A DNA stretch of 64,000 bases from Carettochelys insculpta. Lineage: Eukaryota > Chordata > Testudines > Carettochelyidae. The DNA is taken from NCBI RefSeq assembly GCF_033958435.1, contig NC_134138.1, positions 187,213,298 to 187,277,297 on the forward strand, given 5' to 3'. The position numbers were made by a program, and so were the translations under genes. The notes beneath the pieces are model-generated. The model saw nothing but the letters and a program-made list of their open reading frames with translations. It searched no databases and was not told the origin of the DNA. The stretch's first letter is position 1; every line of letters begins with the position of its first letter. This document shows positions 58,501 through 64,000 of this stretch, piece after piece.

Positions 58501-61500
58501 ACCTGCGGAACCCATTCATTCTATGAAGGCTTTGAAACTGATGGTTCTTTGAACTCTAACAATGATATTTCAGAGTTCTAATATAGTGAGTTAAGCTGGT
58601 TTAATTTTGAGAGCCTTTTAAGGCCTTCTGAAATGGCCTCTTTGCATTTAAAAACTTCTTTTCTCTGGCTTGTTCTCTTCTTTGGCCTATTAAATGTTCA
58701 TTGTAGTTGACAGGACATGTTGGCTCATGAGGGTCTTAGTGGCTTATAAACATCTTTTAATTTTTCAGATACAAAAGTTGGAACTGTGCTGATCCCAGTT
58801 TTTTGTGGTCACTTGTTCTGTCTATCCTCTGTAAGGCACTTGTAGTAGCCAAAAGATGCAAAGTATTGGAGTGTTCTGTTTAGAGAGGGGTTCTATTTCC
58901 GAAACAGAATCCACCTGAAGTGAAGAGGTGGACTTGTTTCAGAAGCTTAGAATTTGTCTTTCTTCTCTTATTCTGAGACTTCTGGTCTGTCATCCTTAGC
59001 ATGCAGCATAACCTACTGTGATGACAATATTTGCATTTGTTCTATGCACTGTGCAGTAGTTATCATATGCATAACATACAGTTTTTACAAAGAAACACAC
59101 AGTGAAATTCTGCCTTTGTATGAGTGTCTGTGGATTACGTTTTAGAGATAAGTAAGTTATGGAAATAATACATAGAATACTCTTGCCTCGCTTTCTATTC
59201 ATGGAATGTTTGTGAATGATTTTTCTCAAAGGTATTAAAAATGTTGGCAAAATTTTTCACAAATGTTGTGTACTTATGACTTTCTACTTATGCTTCACTA
59301 CGATTGGTTACATCTATCACATGATATTATTTCTGTTCCTTGATTAGTTCAGCTCTGAGTTTAACTCTTTCATGGTATTTGCGTCTTTTCCCAGAAAACG
59401 TACATACGGGTGTCAACATGGTTTAAAAATAAGAGCTGGGATTTTCAAACTACAGAGTTAGACAAAGCTCTTCGATGAACTTGCTTAGACTGCTTTGAAA
59501 ATCTCAGCCTCAAACTGTAAATAAATGTTAATGGATGCTTATTTGCAGTATTCATAGAGTTTTGATAGCTAATACGCTTTGCCACATTCACTGTTCCTCT
59601 AGCACAGGGGTCAATAACCCCCAGTATGGATGCCACGAATGACATGTGAGCCAATTTTTATGGGCACATGAGGTGGGAACTCTGCCCTGCCCATGTAGCC
59701 TGGAGCTTGCTCAAAGCCAGGCCTCCTGTGGATTAACAAAAGACCAGCTAATGCTACCAACCCCCACCTAAACGGCAAAGCTCTGCCTCTGAATTTATTT
59801 ATTAATGCAGCTGTTTTAAGTAGGACTATTAGTGACTTTACCTGCATTTGGACTGTACCTAGAGGTCAAAAGGTCAAATTTTGGCACTCCACCTCAGGAA
59901 GGTTGCTGACCCCGATGTAGTACATACATAAGTTGACTTGTCTTTGTCTGGCACACGCAGAGTAGCACACATGCACCTAAGATATGTACACTTAATTGGT
60001 GGGAATGTGTGTGTGCAGGGGGGAGGGGCAGTAAATGATTCCTTACACAAAGAAGGGGGTTGCAATCGAATATAAATTTGAAAACTACTGACTTAAACTA
60101 TCGTTCACTTTTGAATTGGGCACAGATTACAGTGTATCTTTATGGCTGACATGCTTCATGAAAGCAGGTTGGTTCTGAGACACTTTATATGCAAGAAGCG
60201 GGGCCCTGACGTGCACAAACTGGAGGGCTGAGACACACATTTGGGAGTGGACAAAGATGATAAAAGAACAGTGAGGTGAGAAACTTTGGAGCAGCAAAGG
60301 AATGGAAGGGGGAAGTGGGAGAAGGGCAGAAAAGTCTATGAGGTGATGTGTAGTATCTTGAAGATGAGAGCAAGGAGATTGAAATGGACGCAGAAACAGC
60401 ATGCAAGCTATTAAAGTGAATCGGGAAGAATACTGAAATGGCTAAAGTTTACATTACTGCACTAAGTGCTAAAATAATGTCTCCTCATGAAGGTTGTAAT
60501 GCAGCCTGGTAAAATGTAATTACCCAGCTCACTGCCAATTTAGTCTCAAAACTGTGTCTCTATCCAGAAAAAGTAACGCTGCACACCTAATTATCTCATT
60601 TTTATATTCTAGGATTGTGGTTAGAGCTGGGCAAATACAACTTAGTCCCCTGCCAGCCAAAGCAAATTGGTGTCTTTCATAGGATGTCAGTGATATCTGT
60701 TAGTTTAGCAGTCAGATTTAGGTCTATAGGATCAGGTGTTTTAAAAGCCATGCTTGCACAGTAAGGGGGCCATTAGATGGCATCATTTTGTGTGTGCCCA
60801 ACTTTGTAACTGACCACTCCTGCACACACATTTTCAAGCACTCAAACCTACACAGGAGGTTAAGAACTTCAGACACCCTTGCACATAAGTGATAGAATTT
60901 GCATGTCAGCCCGAGAGCCTGGATGAACAAGCATTAATTTTTGGGGCTCGTCTACAATGGCTTTTTTTACAATTATTTTTCTGGAACCCCCCCCGACCTT
61001 TTTTTTCCTGAACAACACCAAAGCATTCACACAGCCAAGCAGGATAATTTGAGATGAGGGCTTTTGCCTTAAAATTACTCCAGTTCTGTGAATGACTTTT
61101 GCCAACCCCTCTCCTCCACCCCTCTCAAGGTTGAAAAGGAATATGTGTGAAGAGAGCACAAGTATTATTGGCTCATGTGAAGACTCCTTTTACAATGCTG
61201 TGGCTGTAAATGAGAACACTCCATTTTGCAATGCAGTGAATGTGTGAATGCAATTTTCTGACATTATTTTGATGTTCTAATGTTTGAATAAGTCATTACT
61301 GTGTCAGTTTCACACTGGGCTTTGGGCACAAATGTGTACAAGAAAATGGCAGCCTCAGAAATGTTTACAAATGATGCAAAGAGCTCATGAACATGAGGAG
61401 TTTGGGCTTCATTTCTTGAACTACCTAATGGATGTACTACAAAACAGTTTGAAACATAATGGCTATTCAGATGTTGTCAAATGGTGTGTTGCTAGTCTAT

Positions 61501-62458
61501 GTATCACATGATGTACCGTATTTTGCCATTTGTGTTTTCACCTCACTTTTTATATTGTTTATGGCATGGTATTTTTATACATGCTTTATATCATTGTTAG
61601 TTGTAATATTTTAGGACAAGATGTTTCAAAAGTGGCTGTGATTATTTTCTGGGGATGCTCTCAATGAGCTAATGACATGTAGCTGGTGGGAGCTCAGCAC
61701 TTTGTGAAAATCCAGCATCTTCAAGATCTTGAAATTACAGAACGAGAGGAGTAGGTTGTATGTTAGGAAAATCTACTTCACCAGGAGGGCGGTGAGGCAC
61801 TGGAATGCATTGCCTAGGGAGGTGGTGGAATCCCCATCTCCACAGGTTTTTAAGTCCCGGCTTGACATAGTCATGGCTGGGATGACTTAGTTGGAGTTGA
61901 TCCTGCTTGGGGCAGGGGGCTGGACTAGATGGCCTGTTGAGATCCCTTCCAGCTCTGTGATTCTATAATTCTATGATAAGTAAGTAATGTCAAAAAACCC
62001 CTGCAGTGTAGACATAGCCTTAAAACGAGGATGCTCAGAAGTCTTGTGCATGCATAAAAGGAGGCCATTTTCTGAAAATTTACACTCGAATGGCCTGGTT
62101 GTCAGACAAGAGCACCCACTGAAGGCAAAGGAAGTTGAGGGTGTCCTAGACTTCTGACAATTAGCTCCTATATATCTAGATTTCTGCTGCTGTGGTGTAG
62201 CGCTGTCCCTTCAATGTGCATTGGCCTTTTGAAGCCATGCTTTGTACATTTTGTCTTCATTTTAAACTCAGGACGACTTCTTGTGACTCTTTGCTTCAGA
62301 TCATCTTGAACTCCATGCACAAGTACCAGCCTAGGGTGCACATCATTAAGAAGAAAGACCACACTGCCTCCTTGCTAAATCTGAAATCTGAAGAGTTCAG
62401 GACATTTATCTTTCCAGAGACGGTTTTTACAGCAGTCACTGCCTACCAGAATCAGTTG
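43411..62458 (+). CDS. TBX20: TBX20, T-box transcription factor 20 (5' part; exons 1-5, 3' end outside window)
   Basis: Five exons with canonical GT/AG borders join in frame: 43411-43537, 48257-48491, 51771-51935, 56872-56980 and 62300-62458, totalling 795 bases and 265 residues. The product matches TBX20 as I know it. Residues 18-25 (FSIAALMS) form an eh1-like motif of the Groucho/TLE-binding type. The T-box runs from about residue 98 past 265, with [12 protein letters not shown] at 103-114, RRMFP at 121-125 and [13 protein letters not shown] at 216-228. The family protein is a nuclear DNA-binding regulator of heart-chamber and valve development, about 440-450 residues long. The rest of the T-box and the C-terminal regulatory region must lie in exons beyond 64000. 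The start is the first ATG giving the conserved N-terminus, in a good Kozak context (gccATGg). Compared with mammalian TBX20 as I recall it, a Gly/Ser-rich stretch before [10 protein letters not shown] (residues 75-84) is shorter here. Confidence 0.97.
43948..44200. mobile_element. Penelope-like foldback insertion at the start of TBX20 intron 1
   Basis: The left arm is aaaacccagcagtcacgtag … tgagctttcgtggggcagac. The right arm is agcgggcctgccccatcaaag … tactacaggactgctgg, with the gatac-type tail. Flanks ACTCAACCCTG (43937-43947) and ACCCAAACCTG (44201-44211) agree at 9 of 11 positions, consistent with an old 11-bp target duplication. It lies only about 410 bases past exon 1. Confidence 0.7.
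44862..45011. mobile_element. Penelope-like foldback insertion, TBX20 intron 1
   Basis: aaaaagcagtcaagtagcac and its reverse gtgctacttgactgcttttt frame a short centre (gtttattaggttttttgcta). A cggcttcctctctgttacta tail follows. This is the same subfamily as the large foldback at 47086. Flanks share only acagtt. Confidence 0.7.
46707..46868 (-). mobile_element. CR1 LINE 3' terminus, reverse orientation, TBX20 intron 1
   Basis: On the plus strand it reads gggctggaagggacctcagg, aggtcatcgagtccagcctc, then gatggagattccaccaccgc. This is the exact reverse of the standard CR1 end. A Penelope-like foldback starts about 40 bases further on. Confidence 0.85.
46905..47722. mobile_element. Penelope-like foldback interrupted by a second copy, TBX20 intron 1
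   Basis: The outer element (46905-47085 and 47681-47722) has inverted arms: ggagaagtcctgtgacacc on the left and ggtgccaccggacttctcc on the right, with gcttatgctccaatatagct before the break. A different subfamily member (47086-47669) is inserted between them. Flanks of the insert, CCAATATAGCT and CCACTCTGGCT, agree at 8 of 11 positions. The outer unit must have been in place first. Confidence 0.7.
47086..47669. mobile_element. Inner 584-bp Penelope-like foldback
   Basis: The arms of about 260 bases are inverted copies of one another: agcagtcaagttgcactttaa … gtatgcaaaagagcccctat, and ataggggctcttttgcatat … tactggactgcttttttg. They meet at a short centre near 47355. The tail reads tagcacggctccctctctgt. 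This is the longest inverted repeat in the TBX20 gene body. Confidence 0.75.
48257..48491 (+). CDS. TBX20: TBX20 coding exon 2
   Basis: The acceptor ttgcag ends at 48256 and the donor gtaagg starts at 48492. The exon encodes residues 43-120 and two bases of codon 121. It runs from [13 protein letters not shown] through [17 protein letters not shown] to the start of the T-box ([18 protein letters not shown], residues 98-115). The exon is distinctly GC-rich compared with the introns around it. Confidence 0.97.
48492..51770 (+). other. TBX20: TBX20 intron 2
   Basis: A 3.3-kb intron. Its 5' end (to about 49100) is GC-rich, an extension of exon 2 composition. A Harbinger MITE occupies 49953-50617. 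From 50900 to 51770 the DNA is AT-rich and featureless. No other exon or RNA gene is supported. Confidence 0.85.
49953..50617 (+). mobile_element. Harbinger-family MITE in TBX20 intron 2
   Basis: The ends ggctacgtctacacgtgcac and, reversed, agctgcgtctacacgtgcac are flanked by TGG (49950-49952 and 50618-50620). It is 665 bp and aligns along its length with the MITE at 18521. It shares the right end of the autonomous element on its left side and the left end on its right side. It was probably mobilised by a transposase like the one at 19371-20934. Confidence 0.9.
51771..51935 (+). CDS. TBX20: TBX20 coding exon 3 (T-box core)
   Basis: The acceptor is a polypyrimidine tract ending tttcag at 51770; the donor is gtttgt at 51936. 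It encodes residues 121-175 plus two bases of codon 176, all within the T-box: [20 protein letters not shown], then [16 protein letters not shown] and [16 protein letters not shown]. The strong amino-acid conservation contrasts with AT-rich flanks. Read without splicing, the frame continues only 12 residues past the donor before a stop. Confidence 0.97.
52850..52981. mobile_element. Short Penelope-like foldback with perfect 11-bp duplication, TBX20 intron 3
   Basis: A leading cagagcggtagctgtgttag tail is followed by aaaaaagcagtcctgtagca and a reversed arm gtgctataggactgcttttt. It is bounded by AGGTACAACAG at 52839-52849 and 52982-52992. The intact duplication supports a true insertion of about 132 bp. 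Confidence 0.8.
53436..53505 (+). repeat. MIR/L2-like relic in TBX20 intron 3
   Basis: tgtattgtggtagcacttag, aaagctgtacaaacatatgg and ttacagtccctgcttc match the attgtgrtagcrcc…ctgtacaaacaca…acagtccctgcc repeat text. Confidence 0.45.
56872..56980 (+). CDS. TBX20: TBX20 coding exon 4 (T-box)
   Basis: The acceptor is ttttag at 56871 and the donor gtgagt at 56981. It encodes the end of codon 176 through residue 212: [20 protein letters not shown], then [16 protein letters not shown]. It ends in phase 0, matching the phase-0 start of the next exon. No long open reading frame marks this short exon; it was found from T-box conservation. Confidence 0.97.
57854..58274. mobile_element. TBX20: MITE of the TGTCGACAGA group, 421 bp, in TBX20 intron 4
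   Basis: The ends ggctatgtctctactagaga and, reversed, ggttatgtctatgctaggca are flanked by AGG (57851-57853 and 58275-58277). It contains many tgttgacagac/gtcgacagagt inverted motifs. It lies in the opposite orientation to the copy at 25495. Confidence 0.85.
59605..59914. mobile_element. hAT-type MITE, 310 bp, TBX20 intron 4
   Basis: caggggtcaataaccccc and, reversed, cggggtcagcaacct form the terminal inverted repeats. Flanks CTCTAGCA and ATGTAGTA match at 5 of 8 positions. The interior differs from the 22840/62836 family. Confidence 0.65.
60945..60975. mobile_element. Possible left terminus of a decayed Harbinger MITE
   Basis: ggctcgtctacaatggct resembles the shared ggctrygtctacact terminus. 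A right-type terminus (gtgtagacatagcc) ends at 62019, but the flanking triplets (TGG and TTA) do not match and a CR1 end lies between. The two may be unrelated remnants. Confidence 0.3.
61738..61979 (+). mobile_element. CR1 LINE 3' terminus, TBX20 intron 4
   Basis: aggaaaatctacttcaccag, gcctagggaggtggtggaat, gctggactagatggcctgtt and a terminal gattctataattctatgata repeat identify a CR1 3' end with its short tandem tail. Confidence 0.9.
62004..62019. mobile_element. Orphan right terminus of a Harbinger-type MITE
   Basis: cagtgtagacatagcc is the reverse of the common ggctatgtctacactg terminus. It follows about 25 bases after a CR1 3' end. No confident left partner was identified. Confidence 0.4.
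62300..62458 (+). CDS. TBX20: TBX20 coding exon 5 (T-box)
   Basis: The acceptor is gcttcag at 62299 and the donor gtgagt at 62459. Exactly 53 codons encode residues 213-265, [20 protein letters not shown] through [16 protein letters not shown]. This is the T-box segment that includes the TAVTAYQN signature. The following exon, which should begin ITKLKIDSNPFAKGF in this family, is not present before 64000, so the gene is truncated by the window edge. Confidence 0.97.
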
Positions 62459-62614
62459 GTGAGTGTGATGCTAGATCATTTTTAAAACTCTAACTTCTCC
62501 AAAATTCTTGGTGATAATAATATCTCCCCTTTTAATCCAGCACAGAACTGTCTCTGGTGTAAGAGGACTCTTTTTCCTTGTCTTTGGGCCTGATCTGTCT
62601 CACTTTCCATTAGA

Positions 62615-62638
62615 GTGTGTGTGTGTGTGTGTGTGTGT
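62615..62638. repeat. (TG)n microsatellite in TBX20 intron 5
   Basis: A TG dinucleotide run about 160 bases past the exon 5 donor. TG runs near a 5' splice site can influence splicing; that is inference only. Confidence 0.95.
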
Positions 62639-62835
62639 TTATCCATATATGTCTATATGTATACAATAATGTCAATGCACTCAGAACATAAGCAACAAGA
62701 AGGACAATTCATAAGTAAAGGTTAGAGAAACAAACCTGTTAGTTATCTTCATTTCTGCATTTCTGGGTGTATAATCCTGTGGTCTTTATTGTTTAGTTAG
62801 TACTTTTCAAACAAACCTTTTCAGTTTACCTTTGG

Positions 62836-63545
62836 CAGGGATTGGCAACCAAAATAGCAAGATGAGCCATTTTTTTTTTTAATTCAGTAAAAAACTCAAT
62901 AATTCAAAAGATGGTCCTTAATAAATAACTTCAAACCATACTTTTTGTAACCCTTGTTTTAAGAACAGCTCACACACAATGATTTGTAATGTGATACATG
63001 TTTACTGCAGGACATTCACAAACTTTTACATATTCTCTTGAGGTTGCTTTTTTGTTGTTGGCAAATTTCTCATTGCAAATGAGACATAAAGGGAGCCCAA
63101 ATGAGAGAATAAAGCCTAACTTGATGTAAATGCAAATGATTGGGTCCATTCAGTTTGAAATTCTCTGTTTTCATCTTTGATTCTTCTCTTTTTTTGAAGC
63201 CATTCCAACCTCACTTCAATTATGCCAATTTTATTTCACATTTAATTTCAGTTTTCTTTTCCTTTTCAAAATCAGGACTTCATCAGCAACACAATCATAA
63301 CAGAGATACATTATCATATCCCACAATGTTAAAGCAAGATTTATCCAATAATTCAAGATCACATATTGTTTGCTATTTAGATATGAGTTGTTCATTTCTA
63401 GGCTTTTAGACAGTCACCATTGATTGAAAATGATCAAAAGGTGTTTTGTTTTCTTTTTTTAACTTTGCAATTGTAGCATTGGGAGCCACAAAGAAGCCCT
63501 TAAAGAGCTGCATGTGGCTCTGGAGCTGCAGATTGTAGATCCCTG
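62836..63545. mobile_element. hAT-type non-autonomous element, 710 bp, TBX20 intron 5
   Basis: cagggattggcaacc opens it and a reversed gatccctg closes it. Flanks ACCTTTGG (62828-62835) and ACCTTGGG (63546-63553) are an 8-bp target duplication with one mismatch, as expected for hAT. It includes about 300 bases (63000-63300) absent from the copy at 22840. Confidence 0.75.
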
Positions 63546-63820
63546 ACCTTGGGGCTGTTCCAGCTTCCAGAGATCCTGTGTCTGAAAGCTATTGGCTGAG
63601 AGACATAATACAGGCTTGGATATATTGACTGCCTAGACTTTGAAAAATTGATTAGTTGAGCTACGGGGGTAAAATGTAAGGGAAACAACTCAGAAATATG
63701 CCTTTCTCACACTGTCCAGATTGTATCAGTTGTACATTGGGATATCAAACTGGTAAGACATTGAATAACATCCATGGGATGGACTATGATGATAACAGAG
63801 GAGCCTGCTTTTAACACTGG

Positions 63821-63935
63821 GGGTGCATCTACACTAGCCGGCTATTTAGAAGTAGCTGGCACAATGTCGAAATAGTACGCATCTCATTTACACACGCCGT
63901 GAGCTATTTCGATGTTGATGGCTGTAAACAAAGTT
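63821..63935. mobile_element. Partial MITE-like element at the window edge
   Basis: It begins gggtgcatctacactagccg and contains gtcgaaatag and ctatttcgatgttgatgg, motifs typical of the Harbinger-type MITEs in this window. No matching right terminus is seen before 64000, so it is either truncated or continues beyond the edge. Confidence 0.5.
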
Positions 63936-64000
63936 TGTGGGACCACAGGAAACTTGGCCACACCCATGATAAGTGATTGACTAACTAAAATCATGCCGTA

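Larger units (their letters stand above)
56981..62299 (+). other. TBX20: TBX20 intron 4
   Basis: A 5.3-kb intron containing a 421-bp MITE (57854-58274), a hAT-type element (59605-59914), a possible Harbinger end near 60945 and another at 62019, and a CR1 3' end (61738-61979). Remaining stretches, for example 58280-59600 and 59920-60940, show no gene or clear repeat. Confidence 0.85.
62459..64000 (+). other. TBX20: Start of TBX20 intron 5 (runs off the window)
   Basis: Intronic sequence follows the exon 5 donor. It contains a (TG)n run at 62615-62638, a 710-bp hAT element with a near-perfect 8-bp target duplication (62836-63545), and the left part of a MITE-like element near 63821. The next T-box exon is not seen. 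Confidence 0.85.

Overview
The window is vertebrate genomic DNA, most likely from a cryptodiran turtle. It carries the 5' half of one conserved gene, TBX20, in a landscape of reptile-type repeats. These are CR1 LINE 3' ends, two tRNA-derived SINE copies with the look of the turtle CryI (tortoise pol III) family, MIR-like relics, Penelope-like foldback pieces, hAT non-autonomous elements and a large set of PIF/Harbinger elements. There is no tRNA, rRNA, CRISPR or prokaryotic gene. The species is inferred from remembered repeat families, not from a database search.

Layout: 1-15.8 kb is gene-free DNA with CR1 and SINE fragments and four Harbinger-type MITEs, two of them long foldback palindromes. 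From 15854 to 21292 lies a complete autonomous PIF/Harbinger transposon. It has a two-exon, 423-residue transposase gene on the minus strand with an intact DDE triad, a convergent Myb/SANT-like accessory gene on the plus strand that appears frameshifted, and a 627-bp MITE of the same family nested between them. From 21.3 to 33.4 kb is gene-free DNA with hAT copies, a BED-finger transposase fossil, a MIR and another MITE. From 33.4 to 43.4 kb the sequence is GC-rich with CpG islands and repeated insertions of Penelope-like foldback pieces.

TBX20 runs on the plus strand from 43411. Five coding exons (127, 235, 165, 109 and 159 bp) join in frame to give the first 265 residues: an N-terminal eh1-like motif and most of the T-box DNA-binding domain. 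Remaining exons lie beyond the right edge. Introns 1-4 hold Penelope-like elements, a MITE sharing both ends with the autonomous Harbinger element, a 421-bp MITE, hAT elements and a CR1 end.

The main biological points are as follows. The Harbinger element looks autonomous in coding capacity and could be the source that moved the related MITEs. All ten intact copies, including the autonomous one, are flanked by 3-bp duplications that mostly do not fit the usual TWA target. The Penelope-like pieces show recurrent 11-bp target duplications and cluster around the TBX20 CpG-rich promoter, where no Harbinger MITE is found.
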